Positions 27,874-39,714 of a stretch of 64,000 nucleotides of DNA are shown one piece after another. This stretch comes from Evansella clarkii (GTDB lineage Bacteria > Bacillota > Bacilli > Bacillales > Salisediminibacteriaceae): contig NZ_KV917376.1 of assembly GCF_002019695.1 (NCBI RefSeq), forward strand, positions 2,055,380 to 2,119,379. Direction: 5' to 3'. Within the stretch, counting starts at the first letter, position 1. Each line of letters begins with the position of its first letter. The notes below the pieces were generated by a model that was not told where the DNA came from, searched no databases, and saw only the letters and a program-made list of their open reading frames with translations. The translations under genes were made by a program, and so were the position numbers.

Positions 27874-27934
27874 TTGGCCTGTACTAAGGCTGCCTCGACA
27901 GTTTAAGTTTAGAATACCCGCGGAGAAAGTGATC

Positions 27935-28472
27935 GCAAGAAGGCCTTGCGTTACTTGAGAGGCTGACATCGCGTTACTCAAGGGATGCAAGAAGGCCTTG
28001 CGTTACTTGAGAGGCTGACATCCTGTTACTCAAGGGGTGCAAGAAGGTCTTGCGTTACTTGAGAGGCTGACATCGCGTTACTCATGGGGTGCAAGAAGGC
28101 CTTGCGTTACTTGAGAGGCTGACATCGCGTTACTCATGGGGTGCAAGAAGGCCTTGCGTTACTTGAGAGGCTGACACCGCGCGTTACTCATGGGGTGCAA
28201 GAAGGCCTTGCGTTACTTGAGAGGCTGACATCGCGTTACTCAAGGGATGCAAGAAGGCCTTGCGTTACTTGAGAGGCTGACACCGCGTTACTCAAGGGAT
28301 GCAAGAAGGCTTTGCGTTACTTGAGTGGCTGCCATCGCATTACTCAAGGGGTGCAAGAAGGCCTTGCGTTACTTGAGAGGCTGACATCGCGTTACTCATG
28401 GGGTTCAAGAAGGCCTTGCGTTACTTGAGAGGCTGACACCGCGCGTTACTCATGGGGGGCAAGAAGGTCATG
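27935..28472. repeat. 52-bp tandem repeat array (10 units plus a partial)
   Basis: The unit starts GCAAGAAGGCCTTGCGTTAC and continues TTGAGAGGCTGACATCGCG then TTACTCAAGGGRT. GCGTTACT occurs twice per unit at alternating 23- and 29-bp steps. CTTGAG and CTCAAG inside one unit can pair; several units carry CTCATG instead. Two units are 54 bp by a CG insertion. Frames through the array are interrupted. Bases 28473-28739 show no gene apart from the RBS of the next one. Confidence 0.93.
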
Positions 28473-28739
28473 TACTCCCTCATTCATACTAGGCCCTTCA
28501 CTCAGGGCATAAAGGACACCTTATCTTTCACTCATTGGGACAAATCTCTTCACTTTGGATACTTCCTTCTCTCCATCTTTCGTTCTGTATATCAGATCAA
28601 AACTCCTCTCCACCCAAAGGACCGGGCTATATAAACTGCTTCATACTGCCATCACTGGTTAAACTTACACTCCAATGCCTGACATATAATCTTCCTCAAC
28701 GGATCAAGCTAACCTTAAAAAGGAAGGGGAGTAGTCAGC

Positions 28740-29081
28740 ATGGCGGATAATGAACAGTATTTCAACACATCTGCAGAAAATGGACAAACTGTTACAAGGC
28801 ATATTGTGGATGATATCAGAAGAAACCGGGCCAAGTCGAGGGAGGAAATCACCCAGCAGGTAACCCGGCAGAATGAGAAAGACGGGGCGACTGGCCTCTA
28901 CCTTGGTGGCCAGAAAATAGGCCACATGCCTGGGGGAGATCAGCAGCACTTGTTTGAAATGGCGGAAGGTTTTGAGTTTGACAAAGATAAAATTTATAAA
29001 AAGAAAACAGATGCTGCCGCCGCGAAGAATCCGGACCAGCCGCAGGCTTATGTGGAAGGCTGTGATATGGGCTGGTGCTGA
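28740..29081 (+). CDS. Small conserved protein, possibly YusG/DUF2553-like
   Basis: 113 residues, ATG at 28740 after AAGGAAGGGGAG. Helical Arg/Glu-rich first half (IVDDIRRNRAKSREEITQQV), then GLYLGGQKIGHMPGG, a EGFEFDKDKIYKK stretch and an ending VEGCDMGWC with two Cys. The position between gcvH and metNPQ and the 'LYxGxQxIG' core are what I would expect of YusG, but I cannot confirm this by alignment; the N-terminal half looks longer. Function unknown. Confidence 0.6.
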   Translation: MADNEQYFNTSAENGQTVTRHIVDDIRRNRAKSREEITQQVTRQNEKDGATGLYLGGQKIGHMPGGDQQHLFEMAEGFEFDKDKIYKKKTDAAAAKNPDQPQAYVEGCDMGWC

Positions 29082-29085
29082 AGCG

Positions 29086-29126
29086 GGAAAATCGTATGGA
29101 GAGATTCCTCCATACGATTTTTTGTT
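29086..29126 (+). terminator. Terminator
   Basis: AAAATCGTATGGAG / CTCCATACGATTTT stem with a 6-nt loop, followed by TTG TTATTTT. Confidence 0.9.
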
Positions 29127-29266
29127 ATTTTCCAAAATTAGGCTTCCCATCTCACTCTTTATCGTCTATATTATAATTTAGTGAGTCGAAATATTTTTTA
29201 TTTTTAATAAAATACATAAATAAAATAGAACAGGTCCGCCTTCCTAATGGCGGGAGGAGAAAAGAG

Positions 29267-30544
29267 ATGGGGAAAATACTCAGCGAATGGCCTCGCCAGT
29301 TTAAAGGCTATAACAGAAATGTCCGCTTATTTCTGATTAGTTCCATCCTTGCCCATTCCGGAATGGGTATCTTTATGATCATTTACAATTATTATGTCCG
29401 TGAACTTGGGTTCGATGACCAGATGAATGGTTCTGTTATAGCGATGCAGTCTATAGCCACAGCACTGCTTCTTTTGCCTGCCGGGATTTTGAGCGACAGG
29501 GTGGGAAGAAAGAAAGTAATCCTGTACGGCGCCGTATTTACCGCCGTCAGCCTGTTTTTCAGAGCTGTCCTGGCAGGGGAAGTTTCCCTCCTTGGGCTCG
29601 CGTTCATGACGGGAATGTTTATGGCTTTTATCCAGGTTTCTTCCATACCGCTGCTGGCAGAAAATTCAACGGAAAAACAGCGTGTGCATTTATTCAGCTT
29701 TAATTTTGCGGTCATTATGATTGCTAATGTTATTGGCAATATTTTTGGCGGGGTTGTAAGTGATTTTTTCCATTATGTTATTGGCCTTGATCAGCTTTGG
29801 AGTATCCGGATCACGCTGCTTGCAGGAACTGCGTTTTTCTTCAGTGCTTTAATTCCTGTCTCTAAAATACAGGAAGAGCGTAAACTGGAGGATAAAAAGG
29901 TTCAGGACAGGTCCCTTAAAAAGTTATTTCAGTCAAACAGGGCGGGAATCAAAATTATCCTCCTGTTTGCCGGAGCTCAGATATTAATAGGGTTTGGCTC
30001 CGGACTTGTTATTCCATATCTGAATTTATACTTTGTGGATCGCTTTGAGATCTCACACTCCCTTGTAGGTTTAATTATTTCTTCCGGGCAGGCGATGACT
30101 GCTGTTGCTCTTATGATAGGCCCTGCTGTAGTTGCAAGGGTAGGGGAAGTGAAAGCAGTTGTTATACTGCAGCTCCTGTCCATACCGTTTTTGCTTCTTA
30201 CCGCCTTTACGGAAAATCTGTACTGGGCAGTTTTTGGTTTTCTGTTCAGACAGGCGCTGATGAATGCAGGCAATCCGATTCAAATGTCATTAATGATGCG
30301 GAGTGTGGATAACTCGATCAAAGGCCTGGCAAATTCTGTAGGGCAGGCAGTTTTCATGCTTGGCTGGGCCGTAATGGGTCCTGTATCCACCACTATCGTT
30401 ATGATTTATGGTTCATATACAGGGTATGCAATCGTGTTTTCCATCACCGGTGCCCTCTATCTGCTCGGAACAATTTACTTTTTCTTCGTCTTCAGAAAGC
30501 CTCTATACAGTAATACGGAAAAACTTCCGCAAAATGCAGGTTAA
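29267..30544 (+). CDS. MFS transporter
   Basis: 425 residues with twelve predicted helices and a charged central loop (about 200-225, KIQEERKLEDKKVQDR). Motif A appears as GILSDRVGRKKVI, typical of drug-H+ antiporters and sugar-efflux proteins. RBS GGGAGGAG. In the B. subtilis order this position is filled by yusF-yusE, so it is an insertion or replacement relative to that map. No substrate can be inferred. Confidence 0.85.
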   Translation: MGKILSEWPRQFKGYNRNVRLFLISSILAHSGMGIFMIIYNYYVRELGFDDQMNGSVIAMQSIATALLLLPAGILSDRVGRKKVILYGAVFTAVSLFFRAVLAGEVSLLGLAFMTGMFMAFIQVSSIPLLAENSTEKQRVHLFSFNFAVIMIANVIGNIFGGVVSDFFHYVIGLDQLWSIRITLLAGTAFFFSALIPVSKIQEERKLEDKKVQDRSLKKLFQSNRAGIKIILLFAGAQILIGFGSGLVIPYLNLYFVDRFEISHSLVGLIISSGQAMTAVALMIGPAVVARVGEVKAVVILQLLSIPFLLLTAFTENLYWAVFGFLFRQALMNAGNPIQMSLMMRSVDNSIKGLANSVGQAVFMLGWAVMGPVSTTIVMIYGSYTGYAIVFSITGALYLLGTIYFFFVFRKPLYSNTEKLPQNAG

Positions 30545-30615
30545 TAGAGGTTTTTTCGTTCGGTATGTGGAATTTTAGAAGATAGCCATTTTAATAAAGG
30601 TCGGGGGACAAGAAA

Positions 30616-30945
30616 ATGGAAAACCTTCTCATTGATTCTGCTGAACGGATAAAAAAGGGGGAGCATATTGCCGGTCTTGTGAAAAAAGCAGATATCACCT
30701 TTTTTATAAAATGTGAAGAAGACGGCTGGTTTGTTCATTTATATAACGGGGAGTTTGAAATACGGAAGCAGTCTGCAGAAGATAAAGGGGATTGGCTGGT
30801 AATTGAAGGAAACCCATCATCAATAAAACGTTTTATAAATGGAGAAGATTTTCTCCTCTCTATGAAACGAAGAGGAGAGCTAAAGGCTGAAGGGAAGCTG
30901 AGACAGCTGCTTCTTCTGGAATCAATCTGGTTTTTAACGAAGTAG
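30616..30945 (+). CDS. yusD: SCP2-like protein, YusD type
   Basis: 109 residues. The second half, GDWLVIEGNPSSIKRFINGE then MKRRGELKAEGKLRQLLLLESI, has the SCP-2 sterol-carrier pattern (…GDxxAxxxLxxGxL…GxLxxxG…) of a lipid-binding pocket. yusD flanks metN in B. subtilis and this gene lies just upstream of the met riboswitch, which supports the name. RBS GGGGG ahead of the ATG. Ligand unknown. Confidence 0.65.
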   Translation: MENLLIDSAERIKKGEHIAGLVKKADITFFIKCEEDGWFVHLYNGEFEIRKQSAEDKGDWLVIEGNPSSIKRFINGEDFLLSMKRRGELKAEGKLRQLLLLESIWFLTK

Positions 30946-31016
30946 GAGGTTACCACAAACTTCCGTATGGCAATCCCAGTAATAATTTTACGCAAATAAT
31001 TATTTTATAAAACTAT

Positions 31017-31046
31017 TTGACAACCTTTAATTTTTCATGATAAGAT
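31017..31046 (+). promoter_or_regulatory. Sigma-A promoter of metNPQ
   Basis: TTGACA (31017-31022), 18-bp spacer, TAAGAT (31041-31046), about 37 bases before the S-box. Confidence 0.8.
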
Positions 31047-31082
31047 GCTGTTTAGTAATTGACTGAACATTAATTTAATATT

Positions 31083-31186
31083 TCTTATCCAGAGAGGCGG
31101 AGGGACTGGCCCGATGAAGCCCGGCAACCACCAGGGAAACCTGGAAGGTGCCAATTCCTGCAAAGCATAGGCTTTGGAAGATAAGA
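31083..31186 (+). promoter_or_regulatory. SAM-I riboswitch (S-box) 4
   Basis: TCTTATC opens and GATAAGA closes P1, with AGAGAGGCGGAGGGACTGG, GAAGCCCGGCAACC and GGTGCCAATTCCTGCAAAGC inside. It controls the methionine importer operon. Confidence 0.95.
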
Positions 31187-31204
31187 GACGGGACTTTATT
31201 TATT

Positions 31205-31248
31205 AACCTTTCTGCTTATTTTCGTGAGCCGAAAGGTTTTTTTGTTTT
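31205..31248 (+). terminator. S-box 4 terminator
   Basis: AACCTTTC / GAAAGGTT stem enclosing a GCTTA/TGAGC inner stem, followed by seven T. About 120 bases remain to metN. Confidence 0.85.
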
Positions 31249-31370
31249 ATATATAGCCATACTGTTTGTTAAGATAGGAGAGCTTGCACTATAATCCTTT
31301 CGCACTCTAAATTGACTAAACAGATAAGATTACAAGATATATAGTTTTTAAAGAAAGTGAGGCCCAAAGG

Positions 31371-32396
31371 ATGATTAACTTATCTAAGCTTTCTAAGGTC
31401 TTTAATACGAAAGACGGCAAAGTAACAGCTGTCGATAATATAGATTTGACCATTGATGAAGGGGAGATATTCGGTATTATCGGTTACAGCGGAGCAGGTA
31501 AAAGTACGCTAATCAGGCTGCTGAATATGCTCGAGTCTCCATCTGAGGGCTCTGTAACAATAGCTGGTAAAAAGATGGAGGATCTTTCGAAAAGAGAGCT
31601 GAGAGAGGCTCGCCAGGAGATCGGAATGATATTCCAGCATTTCAATCTGCTCTGGTCCAGAACAGTAAAAGACAATATTGCCTTTCCTCTTGAAATTAAA
31701 GGGGTACCAAAAGAGGAAAGAGACAAGCGGGTAAACGAGCTAATCAGGCTTGTTGGACTGGAAGGAAGAGGGGGCTCTTACCCTTCTCAGCTTAGTGGAG
31801 GACAGAAACAAAGGGTGGGTATTGCAAGAGCTCTTGCCAATAATCCGAAAGTTCTTCTCTGTGATGAGGCAACTTCAGCTCTTGACCCGAAAACGACTGA
31901 CTCGATTCTCGATCTGCTAACAGACATTAATAAAAACCTTGGCTTAACTATCGTTCTTATAACCCACGAAATGCATGTGATCAGGAAAATCTGCCACCGG
32001 GTAGCAGTAATGGAACAGGGCAGGGTTGTAGAACAGGGTAATGTTCTCGATGTGTTTAAGCGGCCAAAAGAAGATATGACAAAAGAATTTGTTAAACAGG
32101 TGACTGAACCAGAGGAAACGGAAGAAACATTAAAGGATCTCTTTGGAGAAGAAGGGATAGGCCATATACTCCAGCTGACATTTGTCGGCGGTGACGCCAA
32201 AAAGCCTTTAATAAATAATATTGTCAGGTCATTTGATGTTACTGTGAATATCCTTCAGGGGAAGATCAGCCAGACGCAGAACGGGCCATACGGTTCATTA
32301 TTTATCGGGGTTGACGGGGAAGCCTCCGAAATAAACCGTGTTAAAGATTATATCCGTGAACAGCAAGTGGAAGTGGAGGTGATCCACGGTGAGTAA
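31371..32396 (+). CDS. metN: Methionine ABC importer ATPase
   Basis: 341 residues. Walker A GYSGAGKST near 38-46, Q-loop FQHFNLLWSRTV, signature LSGGQKQR, Walker B VLLCDEATSALDP, and switch ITHEMHVI. The last ~95 residues (from about 247) form the NIL domain, a ferredoxin-like fold that binds methionine and shuts down transport. It energises uptake of methionine (both isomers and sulfoxide in B. subtilis). The stop overlaps the permease start by 8 bases. Confidence 0.95.
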   Translation: MINLSKLSKVFNTKDGKVTAVDNIDLTIDEGEIFGIIGYSGAGKSTLIRLLNMLESPSEGSVTIAGKKMEDLSKRELREARQEIGMIFQHFNLLWSRTVKDNIAFPLEIKGVPKEERDKRVNELIRLVGLEGRGGSYPSQLSGGQKQRVGIARALANNPKVLLCDEATSALDPKTTDSILDLLTDINKNLGLTIVLITHEMHVIRKICHRVAVMEQGRVVEQGNVLDVFKRPKEDMTKEFVKQVTEPEETEETLKDLFGEEGIGHILQLTFVGGDAKKPLINNIVRSFDVTVNILQGKISQTQNGPYGSLFIGVDGEASEINRVKDYIREQQVEVEVIHGE

Positions 32397-33075
32397 ATTG
32401 ATTGCGGGAAACATTTTATTGTTTCCGAATGTAAACTGGGAGAACATGTGGGAGGCAACTCAGGAAACACTGTATATGTCTGTAGTGGCATTGCTGTTCA
32501 CTTTCCTGTTCGGACTTCTCCTCGGGCTGCTTTTGTTTTTGACAGACCGTGGGAATCTCTGGGAAAACAGAATTATCCAGGGGGTTACAGCGGCATATGT
32601 GAACGTATTTCGTTCGATCCCATTCATTATTTTAATTGTATTGCTAATCCCGTTTACCAGGATTGTGGTGGGAACGATGCTGGGACCCTCAGCGGCACTC
32701 CCTGCTTTAATTATTGGGGCTGCCCCCTTTTATGCAAGGATGGTAGAGATCGCCTTAAGGGAAATTGACAAAGGCGTCATCGAAGCTTCCAAATCAATGG
32801 GAGCAAGTAACAGCCAGATTATTTTTAAAGTACTGCTTCCTGAATCTATGCCGGCCCTGGTGTCGGGACTTACTGTTACAGCTATCGCACTTGTCAGCTA
32901 TACTGCGATGGCGGGAGTTATTGGAGCAGGAGGTCTCGGGGACCTGGCGTACCGTGACGGATTCCAGAGAAGAAACACAGATATCACCCTCATGGCGACT
33001 TTGATTGTGTTAGTGATCGTCTTTATCCTTCAGTTTATCGGTGATCGCTTGACCAATAGATTAGACAAAAGATAA
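32389..33075 (+). CDS. metP: Methionine ABC importer permease
   Basis: 228 residues with five to six helices. GTG start at 32389, within the metN end, after GTGGAGGTGATC. The EAA loop is EASKSMGASNSQIIFKVLLPE, typical of the MetI/MetP family. It forms the membrane channel with MetN, and receives methionine from the MetQ lipoprotein encoded next. Confidence 0.93.
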   Translation: MSKLIAGNILLFPNVNWENMWEATQETLYMSVVALLFTFLFGLLLGLLLFLTDRGNLWENRIIQGVTAAYVNVFRSIPFIILIVLLIPFTRIVVGTMLGPSAALPALIIGAAPFYARMVEIALREIDKGVIEASKSMGASNSQIIFKVLLPESMPALVSGLTVTAIALVSYTAMAGVIGAGGLGDLAYRDGFQRRNTDITLMATLIVLVIVFILQFIGDRLTNRLDKR

Positions 33076-33106
33076 TAATTTTTTAAAAAATAAGGAGGAC
33101 TTTATA

Positions 33107-34030
33107 ATGAAAAGAATTTTTAAAACTCTAAGTGTAGCAGGTTTATCAGTTGGGCTGCTTGCAGCTTGCGGCGAAGGAGATAACAATAATAACAACCAGG
33201 CTGGAAACGACGGCAATGCAGGTAATAATGAGGAAGTAAACAACGATGCTGAGGAAAATAATAACGAAGGCAACAATGAAGAAGCAGCAGAAGATCTGGG
33301 TGAATTAGTAGTAGGTGCTACAAACGTTCCACACGCTGAGATTCTGGAATTTGCCCAGCCGCTTCTTGAAGAAGAAGGCGTGGAACTCGATATCGTAACT
33401 TTTAACGATTATATTCTTCCGAACGAAGCACTTGACGCTGGTGAACTGGATGCAAACTACTTCCAGCACATTCCTTACCTTGAAATGCAAATCGAAGAAA
33501 ATGGCTATGATTTTGTAAATGCTGGTGGCATCCATATTGAGCCAATCGGTATATATTCTCAGGAATACAGCAGTCTGGACGAGCTTCCGGAAGGGGCACA
33601 GATCATTATGAGTGATTCTGTTGCTGATCACGGGCGTATCTTAATGATGCTTGAAGACAATGGCCTTATTACTCTTGCAGAAGGTGCAGGAATTGGCGCT
33701 TCAATTAATGATATTGAAGAGAACCCTAATAACTTTGATTTCCAGGCAAATGTGGAAGCGGCTCTTCTCCCAACAGCTTATGAAAATGGCGAGGGTGATG
33801 CAGTGCTAATCAACTCTAACTATGCGCTTGACGCTGGTCTGAACCCATTAGAAGATGCAATTGCACTTGAATCTGGCGACCAGGACAACCCATATGTTAA
33901 CGTAATAGCTGTAAATTCAGGCGATGAAGAAGATCCGCGAATCGTTAAGCTTGTAGAAGTGCTTCTGTCTGAAGAAGTAAGAGATTTCATTGTTGAAGAA
34001 TACGATGGTGCAGTAGTACCAGCTGAATAA
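33107..34030 (+). CDS. metQ: Methionine-binding lipoprotein with a long Asn/Glu linker
   Basis: 307 residues, longer than the usual ~275. The signal peptide ends LLAAC with lipidated Cys21. Residues 22-66 are an almost uninterrupted run of Asn, Glu, Asp and Gly, an extended acidic tether, before the NLPA domain begins at LGELVVGATNVPHAEILEF. Conserved binding residues are within ANYFQHIPYLE and IGIYSQEYSSLDELPEGA. RBS AAGGAGG. The long acidic tether suggests life in high salt or high pH; that is inference. Confidence 0.94.
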   Translation: MKRIFKTLSVAGLSVGLLAACGEGDNNNNNQAGNDGNAGNNEEVNNDAEENNNEGNNEEAAEDLGELVVGATNVPHAEILEFAQPLLEEEGVELDIVTFNDYILPNEALDAGELDANYFQHIPYLEMQIEENGYDFVNAGGIHIEPIGIYSQEYSSLDELPEGAQIIMSDSVADHGRILMMLEDNGLITLAEGAGIGASINDIEENPNNFDFQANVEAALLPTAYENGEGDAVLINSNYALDAGLNPLEDAIALESGDQDNPYVNVIAVNSGDEEDPRIVKLVEVLLSEEVRDFIVEEYDGAVVPAE

Positions 34031-34041
34031 TATTGTATGTC

Positions 34042-34075
34042 AGACCCGGTTCTTTTAAAGAGCCGGGTTTGTTTA
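34042..34075 (+). terminator. metNPQ terminator
   Basis: ACCCGGTTCTT / AGAGCCGGGT stem with a short loop, then TTGTTTATTT. Confidence 0.8.
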
Positions 34076-34077
34076 TT

Positions 34078-34204
34078 TACTTGAATGAATTTCCGTGCCC
34101 GCAGAGAGGTCCGGCTGAAGCGTAAATCGAACAACAAAGTAAATCTTTAAGATAGTGTTTGCATTCAAGTTGGAAATCCTGAATGATGAAATCGATTCAC
34201 TTAG
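34078..34204. repeat. MITE-like interspersed repeat, family A copy 3 (internally deleted)
   Basis: Begins ACTTGAATGAATTTC (terminal repeat) and jumps directly to CCGTGCCCGCAGA, then CTGAAGCGTAAATCGAACAA and AAGATAGTGTT, ending GATGAAATCGATTCACTTA. Both ends are kept while about 130 bp of the interior of copy 1 is absent. The remainder to 34372 has no gene. Confidence 0.75.
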
Positions 34205-34372
34205 GAAAGCAAATATCATTTTCATTTTTCTCAGCACCTCATGATATTTTTCCTGATTAAAGTAATAATAAAAAATGCTTACTTTTCATTGTTAGCTCTG
34301 CAAAGAATAAAGAAGCAGCCAAGTGAGAAAAACAACAGGAAATAAAAAGCCAAATTAAAGGAGTGCAGAAAT

Positions 34373-34744
34373 ATGGATAACGAAATTAGGCCAATGTCTT
34401 CGGTGGAAGAAGCATTACATCATTATAAAGAAGGCTTAGGGACTTTTACGAGGCAGATGCCGGAGATTGCGAGTAAATACAATGCCTTTACAGAAGCCTG
34501 CTTTGAGGAAGGGAAACTGACACAAAAAGAGAAACAGCTGATCGCGCTGGGAATCAGTCTGTATGCTCAGGACGAGTATTGTATTATCTATCATATGAAA
34601 GGCTGTCTCGACCAGGGGTGTTCGCAGGAGGAAATCCTTGAAGCTGTTGGTGTCACAGGAGCATTTGGCGGTGGGGCAGCGATGAGCCAGGGAGTTACTC
34701 TGGTGGAAGAATGCCTCGAAGAATTTGGAGGGAATCTTCATTAA
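34373..34744 (+). CDS. yurZ: Carboxymuconolactone decarboxylase/AhpD-fold protein YurZ
   Basis: 123 residues, all-helical AhpD-like fold. The usual redox motif ExxCxxC is altered to [12 protein letters not shown]: the first Cys and following His are present but the second Cys is moved four residues on. It is followed by the [20 protein letters not shown] block. Gene order metQ-yurZ-sufC equals that of B. subtilis. RBS AAAGGAGTG. Probably a peroxide- or thiol-related role; unproven. Confidence 0.85.
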   Translation: MDNEIRPMSSVEEALHHYKEGLGTFTRQMPEIASKYNAFTEACFEEGKLTQKEKQLIALGISLYAQDEYCIIYHMKGCLDQGCSQEEILEAVGVTGAFGGGAAMSQGVTLVEECLEEFGGNLH

Positions 34745-35060
34745 GCAGTAATTACAGCCAGGTAACCCAGTTTTTGGAATTGTGAGAATATTGGAGGTAT
34801 TAAGCGTATATTTCCATCTTCTCTTGGTGAGGTGGTGAGAGGAAATCTTACACTGCCTCCTTCCTGTATAAGCAGCGCTGTGCACTTTGGGTAAAAATAT
34901 CTTAGATGGTATGATTGGTTTGTAAGAAAAAGAGGTCAAAGTCTGGTTTAAGGTGCGAACGATTAGGGAAGTTTTTCTTCAAGCACCAAAGTTTGACCAA
35001 AAAAAACCGAAAGGAATGTGATTCATTATCCATCAGATTCAAACCAAACATACGAACGAG

Positions 35061-35213
35061 ATGGAAAAGGCAATGTACCAGTCATATGGTATAGGTTATG
35101 AGGAGTATAATCGTAAACTGGAAAACCGTATCGAGGTTGAAAAAGAACGGGAGAAAGACCATCATAAATCGATGCAGATTCTCTCGCAGTACAGCAGACA
35201 GATCCACACATAG
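35061..35213 (+). CDS. Small charged protein, 50 residues (start uncertain)
   Basis: From ATG at 35061 the frame gives a Tyr/Glu/Lys/Arg-rich product (MEKAMYQSYGIGYEEYNRKL, then a charged helix). No good RBS precedes this ATG. The frame is open up to 35022, and an ATT codon at 35025 sits 9 bases after AAAGGA, so initiation at ATT, adding 12 residues, is possible. A strong terminator begins 46 bases after the stop. The rest of 34745-35060 shows nothing I can name. Confidence 0.4.
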   Translation: MEKAMYQSYGIGYEEYNRKLENRIEVEKEREKDHHKSMQILSQYSRQIHT

Positions 35214-35257
35214 AACGATGTATGTAAGAGGGCAGTACCTTTAAGAAATATATGTAT

Positions 35258-35303
35258 AACCGGCTGGCAGGCGCAGAGTCTGCCAGCCGGTTTGTTTTCC
35301 CCC
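35258..35303 (+). terminator. Strong terminator before the suf promoter region
   Basis: AACCGGCTGGCAG / CTGCCAGCCGGTT 13-bp stem, 9-nt loop, then TGTTTTCCCC. Confidence 0.85.
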
Positions 35304-35377
35304 TGTAACCTCCATTTTTGTAAATACAGAATGGAGAGTTTCAACATGGGAATATTAAAGTGTAGAGTAATAATCAT

Positions 35378-35393
35378 TCTCAATTAGGAGAAG
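35378..35393. promoter_or_regulatory. Fur-box-like palindromic site upstream of suf
   Basis: AATAATCATTCTCAATTAGG overlaps the 16-bp palindrome TTCTC-N6-GAGAA. AT-rich with ATAATCATTCT resembling part of a Fur 7-1-7 box. It lies 200 bp before the suf promoter and the match is weak. Confidence 0.25.
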
Positions 35394-35590
35394 TATAATA
35401 CATTTAAATGAGAAAAAGCTCCAATAAATTTTGTATGGCCTCCTGGAGTGTTTCTTTATATAACGAAAAAGTATTAGCAATTAAAGACGAATGGGTTTAT
35501 AGAAAAAACGTGAAAAATGGAAGAAATTAAGCGAGAGAGCACATGAGCATTTAATATTTGTTCTAATATTGAAGAATATTTGCTTTTCCC

Positions 35591-35645
35591 TTGAACTCGT
35601 TTTTCATTTGATATAAGATTAGAATGAGAATAGATTGAGAATGAA
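35591..35645 (+). promoter_or_regulatory. suf operon promoter with direct-repeat operator
   Basis: TTGAAC (35591-35596), 17-bp spacer, TAAGAT (35614-35619). Immediately downstream AGAATGAGAAT and TTGAGAATGAA repeat the core GAGAAT/GAATGA at about 12-bp spacing (35620-35643), a likely operator across the start of transcription. The remainder of 35304-35590 shows no gene. Confidence 0.55.
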
Positions 35646-35727
35646 CGGAAGCTGAAAAAGTGTTCATCAACAGCAATCTTAGCACGTTTGTGATCAAACA
35701 TGCAAAAAAATAAATGGAGGTATTGTC

Positions 35728-36510
35728 ATGTCTGCACCAAACTTAAAGGTTGAGGATCTTCATGTTTCGATTGAAGATAAAGAAATTCTGAAAGGCTTTG
35801 GCATTGAAGTGAAAGGCGGGGAAATCCACGCTATTATGGGTCCTAACGGAACAGGTAAATCCACTCTTGCTTCCGCATTAATGGGCCACCCTAAATATGA
35901 AGTAACTAAAGGTAATGCAACCTTCAATGGTGAAGATCTTTTTGAAATGGAAGTTGACGAGCGTGCACGCGCAGGTCTTTTCCTTGCAATGCAATATCCG
36001 AGTGAAGTTGCAGGTGTTACTAATGCAGACTTTGTTCGTACTGCTATAAATGCTCACCGTGAGGAAGGCGACGAAATTTCTCTAATGAAATTTATCCGTA
36101 AAATGGACGAAAAGATGGGAACTCTTGAGATGGATGAGTCCTTCCAGCACCGTTATCTAAATGAAGGCTTCTCCGGCGGTGAGAAAAAACGCAACGAAAT
36201 TCTTCAGCTGTTAATGCTTGAACCAAAGATCGCAATTCTTGATGAAATCGACTCAGGACTTGATATCGATGCATTAAAAGTAGTTGCACAAGGTATTAAT
36301 GAAATGCGCAGCGAAGACTTCGGCTGCCTGATTATTACCCACTATCAGCGCCTTCTGAATTACATTAAGCCTGATTTTGTACATGTTATGATGCAGGGAC
36401 GCATCGTTAAATCAGGTGGTCCTGAACTGGCAGAGCGCCTTGAAGCAGAAGGTTACGAGTGGATTAAAGAAGAACTTGGAATTGAAGACGAAACAGTAGG
36501 CCAGGAATAA
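35728..36510 (+). CDS. sufC: Fe-S cluster assembly ATPase SufC
   Basis: 260 residues. An ABC-type soluble ATPase: Walker A GPNGTGKST (about 38-46), signature FSGGEKKRNE, Walker B AILDEIDSGLDIDALK and ITHYQRLLNYI, all standard for SufC. It binds SufB and SufD and powers scaffold rearrangement. RBS TGGAGG. First gene of sufC-D-S-U-B. Confidence 0.97.
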   Translation: MSAPNLKVEDLHVSIEDKEILKGFGIEVKGGEIHAIMGPNGTGKSTLASALMGHPKYEVTKGNATFNGEDLFEMEVDERARAGLFLAMQYPSEVAGVTNADFVRTAINAHREEGDEISLMKFIRKMDEKMGTLEMDESFQHRYLNEGFSGGEKKRNEILQLLMLEPKIAILDEIDSGLDIDALKVVAQGINEMRSEDFGCLIITHYQRLLNYIKPDFVHVMMQGRIVKSGGPELAERLEAEGYEWIKEELGIEDETVGQE

Positions 36511-36535
36511 TTGCGGTTGACGAGGAGGAATAACG

Positions 36536-39496
<2,961 letters not shown>

Positions 39497-39714
39497 TTAC
39501 AGATTTTCCCCTAAACCTTGGTTTAACCTGTGCTTATGATGTAAAATGGTAAGTATAGTTTGGCTTATGCCAAAAGATGACTTCCCTTAGCTGGTTTGGA
39601 AGTTATTATTCAGAAGCTGGCATCGCCGCGTATGACATTCAACGGACTGAACGGTTTCTGAAAACAGGAAAGTCGCCCTGACATGTGACAGTATCAATAA
39701 GGGAGGGTTTTTTC

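Noticed and set aside
27935-28472. CRISPR array or repeat-protein gene
   Set aside because: Whole 52-bp units repeat without unique spacers, the length is not a multiple of three and frames contain stops.
28452-28750. Short plus-strand frames after the 52-bp array
   Set aside because: No RBS, start inside the array, overlap the real gene start at 28740.
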